DNA of 64,000 bases from Halopseudomonas salina (GTDB lineage: Bacteria > Pseudomonadota > Gammaproteobacteria > Pseudomonadales > Pseudomonadaceae): assembly GCF_008641105.1 (NCBI RefSeq), contig NZ_VTTI01000006.1:114139-178138 (forward strand), in the 5' to 3' direction. Positions 50,993 to 59,730 of this stretch are shown piece after piece. Positions within the stretch are counted from its first letter, which is position 1, and every line of letters begins with the position of its first letter. Below the pieces are notes generated by a model. It saw only the letters and a list, made by a program, of their open reading frames with translations, was not told the DNA's origin and ran no database searches. The position numbers and the translations under genes were made by a program.

Positions 50993-51268
50993 ATGGCAAC
51001 GACAAATACTGACGCACCGCGCATCGAATTTCCCTGCCGGTATCCCATCAAGGTAATCGGCAATGCCGGTGAAGGATTTGTAGCGCTGGTGGCGGATATT
51101 GTCGAACGTCACGCGCCGGGCCTGGACCCTGCAGCCATCGATATCAGGGAGAGCAAGAACGGTCGGTTCCTGTCCCTGCGCATGGAAATCATGGCCACCG
51201 GCCCTGAGCAGTTGCAGGCCCTGAATGCGGAGCTGAAGGCCACAGGCCGGGTGCAGATGGTCCTGTGA
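50993..51268 (+). CDS. ybeD: YbeD-like DUF493 protein
   Basis: A 91-residue protein of the DUF493/UPF0250 family with the ACT-like fold ([33 protein letters not shown]). Function unknown; the gene is consistently placed between dacA/dacC and lipB. GAGGGG lies upstream of ATG 50993. Stop overlaps the lipB GTG by four bases. Confidence 0.93.
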   Translation: MATTNTDAPRIEFPCRYPIKVIGNAGEGFVALVADIVERHAPGLDPAAIDIRESKNGRFLSLRMEIMATGPEQLQALNAELKATGRVQMVL

Positions 51269-51879
51269 GTGACGCGCCTGTGGTTCGTCGCCTGGGGCTA
51301 GTTGATTATCTGCCTACACTTGAAGCGATGCGCCTTTTTACTCATGAGCGCGATGCAGGTACCCCGGATGAGATCTGGTTGCTGGAGCACCCACCGGTGT
51401 TTACCCAGGGCCAGGCGGGGAAAGCCGAGCATGTGCTGGCCGCTGGCGATATTCCGGTGGTGCAGGTTGAGCGCGGCGGACAAGTGACCTACCACGGCCC
51501 GGGGCAACTGGTTGCATATCTGATGCTGGATATTCGTCGACGGGATATGGGTGTTCGTGACCTTGTAACCGCCATGGAGCGGAGCCTGGTGGATACCTTG
51601 GCCGGTTACGGTATCCAAGCCGCTCCGCGTCCTGACGCCCCCGGCGTGTACGTTGGGGCCGCAAAGATCGCCTCTTTGGGCCTGCGCATTCGCCGGGGCT
51701 GCTCGTTCCACGGTCTGGCATTGAATGTGGATATGGATCTGCAGCCATTCCAGAGGATCAACCCCTGTGGCTATGCAGGTCTGGTGATGACGCAGATGAG
51801 TGAGGAGCTTGAGGCGCGGCCGGGTATTGATGAGGTGGGCCAGCGCCTGGAGCAGGCGCTGTTGCAGGAGCTCAGCTGA
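51265..51879 (+). CDS. lipB: Octanoyl-ACP transferase LipB
   Basis: Moves octanoate from acyl carrier protein to lipoate-dependent enzymes. The 204-residue product has [26 protein letters not shown], the catalytic Lys in [15 protein letters not shown] and the catalytic Cys in [12 protein letters not shown]. The start is GTG 51265, overlapping the ybeD stop (GTGA). Its 3' end overlaps the convergent lipA by eight bases. Confidence 0.95.
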   Translation: MSDAPVVRRLGLVDYLPTLEAMRLFTHERDAGTPDEIWLLEHPPVFTQGQAGKAEHVLAAGDIPVVQVERGGQVTYHGPGQLVAYLMLDIRRRDMGVRDLVTAMERSLVDTLAGYGIQAAPRPDAPGVYVGAAKIASLGLRIRRGCSFHGLALNVDMDLQPFQRINPCGYAGLVMTQMSEELEARPGIDEVGQRLEQALLQELS

Positions 51880-52924
51880 CGGAGCGGGTGGGTATCAGTT
51901 GTGGCACGGGGCCTTGTCCAGGCACCGCAGTGGGCTCTGCCAGCCCCAGATTGTTTTTCTCGAAAACCCGGTCTGCGCGGTAACTCGAGCGCACCAATGG
52001 GCCCGATGGCACCTCCATGAATCCCTTGGCCAGCCCAATCTCGCGATAGCGGTTGAACTCCTCAGGCGTGACCCAGCGCTTTACCTTGAGATGATTCTTG
52101 GTGGGCTGCAGGTATTGGCCAAGCGTCACGATATCGACGCCGATTGCCCGCAGATCATCCAGGGTAGCCAGTATCTCTTCATCTGTTTCACCCAGACCGA
52201 GCATCAAACTGGTCTTGGTGATCACCTTGGGGCGATGGCGCTTGGCATGCTCCAGAACTTTGAGGGTCTTGGCATAGCCAGCTCGGGGGTCACGGACTTC
52301 ACGGGTGAGTCGCTCGACTGTTTCCACGTTCTGGGCAAAAACCTCCAGCCCTGAATCTACCACGGCCTCGATAGCCGTATGCACACCGTCAAAGTCAGGT
52401 GTCAGGGCTTCAACCACCACCTGCGGCGTGCGTTGTTTTATCGCACGGACAGCGGCGGCGTAGTGGCTGGCTCCGCCGTCCGGCAGGTCGTCGCGATCTA
52501 CCGATGTGAGAACGATATAGCGCAGGCCCATCAGCTCTACCGACTTGGCCGTGTTTTCCGGCTCATCGATATCCAGCCAGCCATTGGGGTTGCCGGTGTC
52601 GACTGCGCAGAAGCGGCAAGCGCGGGTGCAGACCGACCCCATCAGCATGATGGTTGCTGTGCCATTGGACCAGCATTCGCCCATGTTCGGGCAGTGGGAT
52701 TCCTGACACACCGTACTCAGCTTGTGGGAAGCCACATTCTGTTTGACGGCCTCGAAGCGCTCTCCGGTCGGGGCGCGTGCGCGTAGCCATCTGGGTTTGG
52801 GTTCGAACACCACAGGCTCGACGCTCGTAGCGCGCCGTTTCTGGCCGTCCTTTATCGCGGCAATACCCTGAGCGTTGCGAAACTTCTCGCCGCTACCGAC
52901 GCGTTTTGAGGGGTGGTCGCTCAT
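51872..52924 (-). CDS. lipA: Lipoyl synthase
   Basis: Radical SAM enzyme that inserts two sulphurs into octanoyl groups. The 350-residue protein has the auxiliary cluster [12 protein letters not shown] and the radical [11 protein letters not shown] motif, with the expected C-terminal Ser in RSSY. ATG 52924 gives [14 protein letters not shown]; a longer open frame is not conserved. In contrast to many relatives, lipA is convergent with lipB and overlaps it by eight bases. Confidence 0.96.
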   Translation of the reverse strand: MSDHPSKRVGSGEKFRNAQGIAAIKDGQKRRATSVEPVVFEPKPRWLRARAPTGERFEAVKQNVASHKLSTVCQESHCPNMGECWSNGTATIMLMGSVCTRACRFCAVDTGNPNGWLDIDEPENTAKSVELMGLRYIVLTSVDRDDLPDGGASHYAAAVRAIKQRTPQVVVEALTPDFDGVHTAIEAVVDSGLEVFAQNVETVERLTREVRDPRAGYAKTLKVLEHAKRHRPKVITKTSLMLGLGETDEEILATLDDLRAIGVDIVTLGQYLQPTKNHLKVKRWVTPEEFNRYREIGLAKGFMEVPSGPLVRSSYRADRVFEKNNLGLAEPTAVPGQGPVPQLIPTRSVS

Positions 52925-53022
52925 GAAAGGTAGCTGCTCCTGTACCGGGCCCAAGACGATGTAAACGCCGGGTCATGGTGAGGGGAGCCGGCTTTTACCC
53001 AAGATAGATTGGTGTAATCTTA

Positions 53023-53050
53023 TCACAGGCGCTGTCAAGGGCGCCTGTGA
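53023..53050 (-). terminator. Hairpin after the minus-strand transglycosylase gene
   Basis: TCACAGGCGC (53023-53032) and GCGCCTGTGA (53041-53050) form a 10-bp stem with an 8-base loop, 17 bases past the transglycosylase stop. There is no T-run on the minus strand (ATAAGATT follows), so it may be a weak terminator or an mRNA 3'-end stabiliser. Confidence 0.5.
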
Positions 53051-53066
53051 GTATCGGCTGAAGCCG

Positions 53067-54389
53067 CTATTGATATGTACGCAATTTTTCCAGGAGTGAT
53101 TTGGACGGGTAGCCGTCAGCCGGCAGCCCCAGGGCAATCTGGAAGTTTCTCAATGCCTTGCGGCTATTGGCGCCAATGATGCCGTCAACGCCGCCCGGGT
53201 CGAAGCCCACCTCTTTGAGTCGTCTTTGCAGTTCGAGCCGCTCACTGCGCGCCAATGGTTGGTCACCCTTGGGCCAGCTTGCCGTTATTTCACCCCGGCC
53301 CTGCATGCGCTCGGTTAACAGCCCGATTGCCAAGGCATAACTCGACGAGTTGTTGTAGCGCAGAATACTGCGGAAGTTGCCCAGAACCAGAAACGCCGGC
53401 CCCCGGTAACCCGCGGGTAGCAGGAGCGAGGCGGGCTGGCTCCCGTCAGCAAAGGTCAGCGGTCCCCCCTGGGCGCTTTTTACCCCTAACGCTGCCCATT
53501 CGGCGACAGTCTTGCGTATCGCCGTGTCTGCCAGCGCGTAATCAAAGTCTTCGGTCAGCGAAACTTCTGCACCCCAGGGTTGCCCACTATCCCAGTTGGA
53601 CACTTTCAGATAGTTGGCGGCGGACCCCAAGGCATCGGCTGAGGAGTTCCAGATATCGCGTTTGTTGTCGCCGTCAAAATCCACGGCATGGCTGTTATAG
53701 GTCGTCGGTATGAACTGGGTCTGTCCCATGGCGCCTGCCCAGGAGCCAAGCATGCCGTCCGGGGCGATGTCGCCGCGCTGCAGTATTTCCAGGGCAGCCA
53801 GGAGCTGCGCGTGGGCAAAATCGGGCCGGCGGCCCTGATGCGCCAGCGTAGCCAGGGCGCGAATGACGTAGTTGTCGCCCATATTGCTGCCGAAGTTACT
53901 CTCCAGGCCCCAGATGGCGACCAGAATATGTCGATCGACCCCGTATGCCTGTTCAATGGCCCCCAGCGTTGATGCATGTTCATCCAGCAGGCGCTGCGCT
54001 CGACTTATACGCGTACTGGAGAGGGCGCCGTCCAGGTACTCCCAAACAGGGCGAGTGAATTCGGGTTGGCTGCTGTCGGCGCGCAGTATGCCCGGATCAG
54101 GCACAACACCAGCAAATGCACGGTCGAAAAGTGCCTCGTTGATGCCTGCATCGAGCGCCTGGCCTCTGAATTGCTGCTGCCATTGGCTGAAAGTCTGGTC
54201 TTGGGCGACAGGTTCGACGGCCGGCGTTTCCGCGAGGCCTGGAGCGCTGGCTGGAGCCGTTGTGGTAACCGGGCTTTCGGCATGAGCCTTCTGGATGGGT
54301 GTGTCGGCACAAGCTGCCAGCAGCAGGGCCAGGGTGGCTGTGGCCAGATAGCGAGTGGTGAAGGTCGGGCGAGGAGTGTTCATAGGCAT
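53067..54389 (-). CDS. Lytic murein transglycosylase with peptidoglycan-binding domain
   Basis: A 440-residue lipoprotein (lipobox LLLAAC at about 22-27) of the MltB family. The SLT_2 domain has AIWGLESNFGSNMGDNYVIRALATL with the catalytic Glu and GAMGQTQFIPTTYNSHAVDFDGDNKRD. A PGBD-type peptidoglycan-binding domain is at the C-terminus (RLELQRRLKEVGFDPGGVDGIIGANSRKALRNFQ). Distinct from the MltB at 47856. Start ATG 54389 or 54383. Confidence 0.92.
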   Translation of the reverse strand: MPMNTPRPTFTTRYLATATLALLLAACADTPIQKAHAESPVTTTAPASAPGLAETPAVEPVAQDQTFSQWQQQFRGQALDAGINEALFDRAFAGVVPDPGILRADSSQPEFTRPVWEYLDGALSSTRISRAQRLLDEHASTLGAIEQAYGVDRHILVAIWGLESNFGSNMGDNYVIRALATLAHQGRRPDFAHAQLLAALEILQRGDIAPDGMLGSWAGAMGQTQFIPTTYNSHAVDFDGDNKRDIWNSSADALGSAANYLKVSNWDSGQPWGAEVSLTEDFDYALADTAIRKTVAEWAALGVKSAQGGPLTFADGSQPASLLLPAGYRGPAFLVLGNFRSILRYNNSSSYALAIGLLTERMQGRGEITASWPKGDQPLARSERLELQRRLKEVGFDPGGVDGIIGANSRKALRNFQIALGLPADGYPSKSLLEKLRTYQ

Positions 54390-54533
54390 TGAGATGTTCC
54401 GACTTGGATATATCGTGCAACTCTACCATGGCAAACAGTTGGTTCGTGACCGCTGATGGTCGTATCAGCGCGCATGGATACGACTCTGGCACGGTGTTAG
54501 TATGGCCGGCCAGACCAATCCGAGGGTCAGTCG

Positions 54534-55340
54534 ATGCCGGTCCCGTCGCTTGAAGATAGCACTATCGAGAAACGTCGCTTGCGGGTCAGCGCCCGGGGCC
54601 TGCATCAGTGGCCCCAGGAAGAACCTGAAGATGCCTTCCAGATTCAGCGTTTTCAGCAGTGGGTTAATGGTCTGTCGGACGAAGGCCGCCTGAAACATCC
54701 GTTCTACTCCCTGGTGCTACCGGTCAGATCAGGATTCAGTGCGCGGATGGCCTACTACTTCGCCATTGGCGACTATGAGCAGGCCGATCTGCAACTGATC
54801 GACGCAATGATTCGCCCCGGCGACCGGGTAATGGAGTGCGGGGCTGGGGCCGGTGTCACCGGGTCCTTCGCGGGGATGCGCTCGCAGCAGCCTGTAGTGA
54901 TTGTCGAGCCCAATCCGGCCATGTACGACCAGATACGAAACACCTTCGCCGCCAACGGCCAGACGTTGGAGCTTATTGAAGCGGCCGTGGTTGCTGACGC
55001 CTACCAGGCCGAGCATATCGAGCTGGGGATCTACGATGAATACTGGTGGAGCAGCGCACTGACACCCGCCAAGGCTGATCGCAGACTCACCGTGCCGGCC
55101 AGATCCCTTTCTTCCTTGCTTGGTGATCATGAGCCTACCGTACTGGTGCTGGATATCGAGGGTGGGGAATGCGGGTTATTTCCGGCTGAACTGCCAGCTT
55201 GTTTGCGCATGATTCTTATCGAAATTCACACGCCGGACATTGGTGAATTGCCCACGGTCGAACTGGTTAATCTGATCCAGAGTCAGGGTTTCAGGCTGTG
55301 TCGATTGCTGGCACAGACTTGGTTATTTCTCAGAACCTGA
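54534..55340 (+). CDS. FkbM-family methyltransferase
   Basis: A 268-residue class I methyltransferase. The SAM motif VMECGAGAGVTGSFAGMRSQQPVVIVEPNP is clear, followed by the FkbM-like DIEGGECGLFPAEL segment and IEIHTPDIGE. The first ~50 residues form a charged N-terminal extension. FkbM-family enzymes O-methylate various sugars and natural products; the target here is unknown. It precedes a sialidase-like gene in the same direction. Confidence 0.8.
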   Translation: MPVPSLEDSTIEKRRLRVSARGLHQWPQEEPEDAFQIQRFQQWVNGLSDEGRLKHPFYSLVLPVRSGFSARMAYYFAIGDYEQADLQLIDAMIRPGDRVMECGAGAGVTGSFAGMRSQQPVVIVEPNPAMYDQIRNTFAANGQTLELIEAAVVADAYQAEHIELGIYDEYWWSSALTPAKADRRLTVPARSLSSLLGDHEPTVLVLDIEGGECGLFPAELPACLRMILIEIHTPDIGELPTVELVNLIQSQGFRLCRLLAQTWLFLRT

Positions 55341-55484
55341 TTCGGAATCATAGGGAAAAAGGACGATATTTGATAACATCGGAAACCATTCCGGCCGACT
55401 AATCCAACGGGCACTTGCTTGGCACTCATTATCAACGAATGTCGTGATCGGTGTTGACAGCGCTTCAGAATAACAAGGAGTAGT

Positions 55485-56786
55485 ATGTTTTTCCGTTCAT
55501 GGTCCTTGCACTACAGAGCCCCTGTTCTGGTGCTGCTGGCAGTGCTTTTTGCGCTAGGTTGGTTGTGGAGTACACCCTACACAATGTCGGGTTTTGACAC
55601 TGCGACAAAATGGGATGACAGCAAAGAAATAAGCTCAGAGCCCGTTATGGAGCGGCGCTTTGTATCCAGCGACCTGGATGATTTCGTGCATTCTTCTTCA
55701 ATCACCGCGCTACCTGGTGGCGATCTGCTAAGTGTCTGGTTTGCCGGCTCCCGTGAGGGAGCCGCTGATGTCCAGATTCGCGGTGCACGCTTTGATGCGG
55801 GTACGGGTGAATGGAGCAATGAAGAGGTTTTTGCAACCCGAGATATAACGCGCGCTGCGGTGGGCAAACCGATCCGTAAACTGGGCAACCCGGTTATAGC
55901 ACTCGCGCCTGATGAGCGTCTCTGGCTGTTCTACGTGTCGGTCTCACTGGGTGGCTGGGCAGGCAGTGCGATCAATGTGATGGTGTCGGAAGATCAGGGC
56001 GTGACCTGGTCAAAGCCGCGTCAGTTGATCACCTCGCCATTTATCAACATCAGTACCCTGGTACGTAGCGCTCCGGTCTTTCACAAGGACGGTTCAATCG
56101 GCCTGCCGGTCTACCACGAGTTTCTGGGTAAATTTCCCGAGTATCTCTACCTCGACGCTGACGGCCGTGTGGTAGACAAATTCCGCATGGCGGACGGGAC
56201 CCACTCGCTGCAACCTACGGTAGTGCCTCTGGACGAGCGGCGGGCAATTGCGCTGTTGCGCTACGCTGGAGAATCGGAGGAGGGTCATGTGCTGGCCACA
56301 GTAACCGCGGACGCAGGGCAGACCTGGAGCGAAGAGCGCTCAGTGGAGCCCTGGAACCCCAACTCGTCACTGGCGGCCGTGCGTTCACACCGCAATACGC
56401 TCCTGGTCGCTCAGAACAATCTCACTGATGGCCGGTTTCGTTTGACTCTGGACGAGGCCAGTTTCAGTTTGAGTACCTGGTCGTTGATCAATACGATCGA
56501 TGAGTCGTCAGACGCAGATGGCGATCCCATTCCCCTGGAAAAGTATGAGCCGTTGATGCGTGAGAAGTTTCTCGAGGCCAGTGGTCCCAAGCGAGACGTT
56601 CTGCTCGACGAGTATATGCAGTTGCTTGAGGGGCGCGTTTGTCGCCGGGGACTGTGCAATTTCGACTATGAGTATCCCTACCTGATCCGCTCGGATGATG
56701 GACGTTTCCATATGGTGTATTCCTGGAACAACAGCTTTATCAAGCACGTTACTTTCAACAGGGCCTGGTTGGAGGCGCAGGAATGA
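55485..56786 (+). CDS. BNR-repeat sialidase-like protein
   Basis: A 433-residue protein of the exo-alpha-sialidase-like (COG4692) type. One N-terminal membrane helix (about 14-30) anchors a periplasmic or exported beta-propeller. Two Asp-boxes are present, SEDQGVTWS (168-176) and TADAGQTWS (274-282), with Arg-rich segments (GLPVYHEFLGKFPEY) typical of the family. Conserved Cys-Cys pair CRRGLC (about 390). The glycan substrate is unknown. AAGGAG precedes the ATG. Its stop overlaps the next gene (ATGA). Confidence 0.85.
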   Translation: MFFRSWSLHYRAPVLVLLAVLFALGWLWSTPYTMSGFDTATKWDDSKEISSEPVMERRFVSSDLDDFVHSSSITALPGGDLLSVWFAGSREGAADVQIRGARFDAGTGEWSNEEVFATRDITRAAVGKPIRKLGNPVIALAPDERLWLFYVSVSLGGWAGSAINVMVSEDQGVTWSKPRQLITSPFINISTLVRSAPVFHKDGSIGLPVYHEFLGKFPEYLYLDADGRVVDKFRMADGTHSLQPTVVPLDERRAIALLRYAGESEEGHVLATVTADAGQTWSEERSVEPWNPNSSLAAVRSHRNTLLVAQNNLTDGRFRLTLDEASFSLSTWSLINTIDESSDADGDPIPLEKYEPLMREKFLEASGPKRDVLLDEYMQLLEGRVCRRGLCNFDYEYPYLIRSDDGRFHMVYSWNNSFIKHVTFNRAWLEAQE

Positions 56787-57382
56787 TTATTGCCAATTGG
56801 CAGGCGGTGCTCACTTTTGCGCTCATACTGTTTCTGCTGTTACCGCTGCGCCGGTTATCGCCAGCCTATCGCCTGGCGGTGTTGCTGGGGCTCGTGCTGG
56901 TGGCCTTGATACCGCTTTCCACCGGTTTGACGCTGGCTGGGCTGTTGCGCGGCTTGACGGATGATCTGGCGATGACCAGCATTGTCTGGCTGGTGGCTGC
57001 ATCCATAATCAGACTGGGTTACCTGCCGCCCGTTCCGCTTGCTGCAAAATGGCCGCTCTGGCTATGCTTTGCCGTTCTCGGTCTGGTTTTGTATCCCGCA
57101 GCACTGGGTGTTGGCATGGTCGATACCTACCGATGGGGCTACAGCCCACGAGCGCTGCTAGTGCTCGTGGCTGCGCTGACGGTGCTCTTTGTGCTGCTGC
57201 GAAATACCCTGGGTGTGGTTATGCTGGCGTTTGCCACCCTGGCCTTCATTGTCGATTTGAAACCATCGGACAACTACTGGGATTATCTGATCGACCCCTT
57301 TATGGTGATCTACAGTCTCTCGGCGCTGATAATGTCGGTATTCCGCAGACGGGAACGGGATACCCAGCATGCTCCAGATTGA
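56783..57382 (+). CDS. Multi-pass membrane protein of unknown function
   Basis: A 199-residue protein with about six predicted membrane helices and a short basic C-terminus (FRRRERDTQHAPD). No known domain is recognised. Its ATG overlaps the stop of the sialidase-like gene by four bases, so the two are translationally coupled and probably act together. Confidence 0.65.
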   Translation: MIIANWQAVLTFALILFLLLPLRRLSPAYRLAVLLGLVLVALIPLSTGLTLAGLLRGLTDDLAMTSIVWLVAASIIRLGYLPPVPLAAKWPLWLCFAVLGLVLYPAALGVGMVDTYRWGYSPRALLVLVAALTVLFVLLRNTLGVVMLAFATLAFIVDLKPSDNYWDYLIDPFMVIYSLSALIMSVFRRRERDTQHAPD

Positions 57383-57434
57383 GTGCGCTCTGCATCTAAA
57401 AGCAATTTGAAGCCCCGTATAAAATTTTGGTTCG

Positions 57435-59387
57435 ATGGCTGGGTGGCAGAAATTGAAAGAGGTGTTATTGAGGATCCCGTCTAATCTCCGCAGTTTGCTG
57501 ATCATTTATCTGGTGGGTCTGCTGTTATGCCTCGGTTTGCGCCTCGCGCTGTGGGTGACTTATCCCGACTCGTTTGCAGGGATAACCATTCTGGAGGGGC
57601 TAAGGACATTATGGGTTGGCGCGAGGTTTGATCTGGCAGTCCTCACCCAGCTCAATGCCCTGATACTGCTGGCTCTACTGGTTCCGTTCCGATTTGCCGC
57701 CCATCCCTTATGGCGCCAGGGCTGGATGCTGCTTGCAATCCTGCCTCTTCTACTGGTTCTTGTGCTGGGCATAGCCAGCATCGCTTTCTATGGGGAGGTG
57801 CAACGTCATCTAGGAGCGGAGTTACTGTTCATGGTCAACGACTGGCCCTTCGTCGTTGACTTGCTGGTTTCGTCCAGACGCGAAGAATTCATCGCCCTGC
57901 TCATGGTTTCACTCCTCGGCGGTTGGGCCTGGTGGAAACTGATCAGATCCGACGTGATGGACGGACCGGCGCCACGCTGGCCCCACGCATGGCTTACCCT
58001 GGTTTTGGTGCTGCCCCTGCTTGTTTTGCTCGGACGTGGTCTGGTGTTGGATGGCAAGACGCTCAATGTCGTTGACGCCCATGCCCTGGGTGATGCCCGA
58101 CTGGCTAACCTGGCAATGAATGCGGCGTTTTCTGTTATTCATACCAGTCGTAACCTCGACAAGGTACTGAAAAGCCCGGTTTCGGATTCCACTGAGGCGG
58201 CGCTGAGAAAAGAGCTCAATATTTCTCAAGCCAACCCCTTCGTGCGTCAATACGGCGACCAACCTACGCCCCACTCCAGCCCGAATATTGTCCTGATCGT
58301 TCTGGAGAGTTGGAGCAACGATTATATCGACGGGCTTTCTGGCAAAGATCTGGGCGTAACGCCCAATATGGATGCCTTGCTGGAGCAGTCACAGGTATAT
58401 ACCAACCACTATGCGGCCGCCCAGCGCAGCATCCAGAGCCTGCAAGCCATACTGACCGGCGTCCCTGTCCTACCCGGGCAACCGCGTCTGTCCGAGGGGC
58501 TGGAGCAGGTGGATATGTCGCGAGTAGGCAACCTGGCCGCCGAGCGAGGCTATGAGAGCGTGTTCGTGCAGTCTTCCACACGTCGCTCCTTCCGGATGAA
58601 CGCCGTTGCGGCCAGCCTGGGTTTCTCTGAATATTTCGGACAGGAAGACATACCCCTGGTAATGGACTACCCCGAGCCCACGCCACGCTTTGGCTGGGAC
58701 CACGACACATTACAGTTCTTTCATCAGCGGCTGGACAGAATGGCGTCAAAGGGGCCCTTCATGGGCGTGGTCTTTACCGGCACTACCCATGAACCTTTCG
58801 CCGATCCCGGCAAGCAATTTCATCGCTTTCCCCATGATAGCGCCAGCGAGAATGGCTACCTCAACACCCTTGCCTATTCCGATTGGGCTCTGGGGGAGTT
58901 CATGGCCAAGGCGAGGGCGAGCGACTGGTATGACGATACCGTGTTCCTGATAACCTCTGATCATGTATTGCGGGCATCCGCCGGCAGTCTGCGCAGTCGT
59001 TTCCACGTTCCGCTGGTTGTTTATGCTCCAAAGCTGATTTCAGCGCACCGATCCGACAAGCTTGTTTCCCATTACGATATCTTGCCAACCGTAGTCGATC
59101 TGATGGGCTCCACAGAGCCATTTGTTGCTTTTGGGGAATCGATATTTCGCGACGCCCTTCCTGATGAAGCCTGGGTAAATCAAGGCGAAATGGTCGGCTT
59201 GCTGCGCACCAATAGCGAGCTGGAGTTCACTCCGGCGCGCCTTGCCGTATCCTTTTCCGCAGAATCGACCGCAGCTCGATCCCTCGCCCCGGATCAATAT
59301 TCGCTCGAGCTCCGCGCCGCTTTGCTGACGCACCTGGTGATCGACAAGCTCAATCTGAATAACTGGACACGGGGACTGGATCGCTAA
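57435..59387 (+). CDS. LTA synthase / OpgB-like sulfatase-fold membrane protein
   Basis: A 650-residue protein with four to five N-terminal membrane helices (1-200) and a large periplasmic alkaline-phosphatase-fold domain related to LtaS and OpgB phosphoglycerol transferases. Metal-binding residues visible are Glu291 (LESW) and Asp509-His510 (SDH). The nucleophile position reads QRSIQS (Ser332 or Ser335) instead of the usual Thr. The substrate is unknown; phosphoglycerol, phosphoethanolamine or sulphate transfer are options. It lies 52 bases after the membrane-protein gene, in the same direction. Confidence 0.85.
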   Translation: MAGWQKLKEVLLRIPSNLRSLLIIYLVGLLLCLGLRLALWVTYPDSFAGITILEGLRTLWVGARFDLAVLTQLNALILLALLVPFRFAAHPLWRQGWMLLAILPLLLVLVLGIASIAFYGEVQRHLGAELLFMVNDWPFVVDLLVSSRREEFIALLMVSLLGGWAWWKLIRSDVMDGPAPRWPHAWLTLVLVLPLLVLLGRGLVLDGKTLNVVDAHALGDARLANLAMNAAFSVIHTSRNLDKVLKSPVSDSTEAALRKELNISQANPFVRQYGDQPTPHSSPNIVLIVLESWSNDYIDGLSGKDLGVTPNMDALLEQSQVYTNHYAAAQRSIQSLQAILTGVPVLPGQPRLSEGLEQVDMSRVGNLAAERGYESVFVQSSTRRSFRMNAVAASLGFSEYFGQEDIPLVMDYPEPTPRFGWDHDTLQFFHQRLDRMASKGPFMGVVFTGTTHEPFADPGKQFHRFPHDSASENGYLNTLAYSDWALGEFMAKARASDWYDDTVFLITSDHVLRASAGSLRSRFHVPLVVYAPKLISAHRSDKLVSHYDILPTVVDLMGSTEPFVAFGESIFRDALPDEAWVNQGEMVGLLRTNSELEFTPARLAVSFSAESTAARSLAPDQYSLELRAALLTHLVIDKLNLNNWTRGLDR

Positions 59388-59527
59388 TTCGGGCTGAAAC
59401 CTGATGTGGCTAGCCGACGGTTATCATCCGGGACCTGGTCTGTGGTATCTGATCGAAAGACACCGGGTGATAGCGTCTGGCTATTTTGTATGCTAAGGTC
59501 CGGCCTTTTATTTTACTCGTTGCGAAC

Positions 59528-59566
59528 ATGTTCATGTCTTTTATCTCCGGCGTTACGCCACCATAG
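59528..59566 (+). CDS. Leader peptide MFMSFISGVTPP upstream of nhaB
   Basis: A 12-codon open frame ending Gly-Val-Thr-Pro-Pro-TAG. It matches two other leader frames in this window (61271 and 62759) in the last five codons and stop, with synonymous changes between copies. No clear Shine-Dalgarno is seen; ATG 59528 or 59534 could be used. The codons GGC GTT ACG CC also form a small hairpin GGCG-TTA-CGCC. A terminator lies 78 bases downstream. Proposed role: ribosome stalling at the Pro-Pro-stop to control nhaB. Existence as a translated peptide is inferred. Confidence 0.7.
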   Translation: MFMSFISGVTPP

Positions 59567-59644
59567 CGTCCCACACCCCGGCCTTTTCGTGGCTTCCTTC
59601 CTGCGCGCGCTTGCGTGCAATAATTTTCGCGTAAAAAAAACAAC

Positions 59645-59697
59645 AAGACGCTCTAACTGAACCGGACAGCCGGATCAGAACGCGTCTTTTTGTGTTT
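59645..59697 (+). terminator. Intrinsic terminator in the nhaB leader (attenuator)
   Basis: AAGACGC (59645-59651) pairs with GCGTCTT (59682-59688). An inner stem CTGA-CCGG/CCGG-TCAG (59657-59678) caps it, and a five-T run (59687-59691) then TGTTT follows. It lies inside the leader, before the likely nhaB start. Its 5' arm GACGCT (59647-59652) is also exactly complementary to AGCGTC (59565-59570), which overlaps the leader-peptide stop, so an alternative antiterminator pairing is possible. Confidence 0.75.
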
Positions 59698-59730
59698 GGG
59701 TTTTACCAGCCCGTAACATTGGATCAAAAA

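Noticed and set aside
49825..51063. 412-codon antisense frame over dacC and ybeD
   Set aside because: The real genes on the plus strand have intact PBP and DUF493 motifs; the antisense has none.
59549..59559. GGCGTTACGCC palindrome as a simple transcription-factor operator
   Set aside because: The shared sequence continues as ACC/GCC plus an in-frame stop in all three copies, which a short palindrome does not explain. A combined role is not excluded.
59567..59730. Known Na+ or Li+ riboswitch upstream of nhaB
   Set aside because: I could not recognise a known riboswitch consensus, and the shared GVTPP frame upstream of cfa and sulP points to a leader peptide. A covariance-model search would decide.
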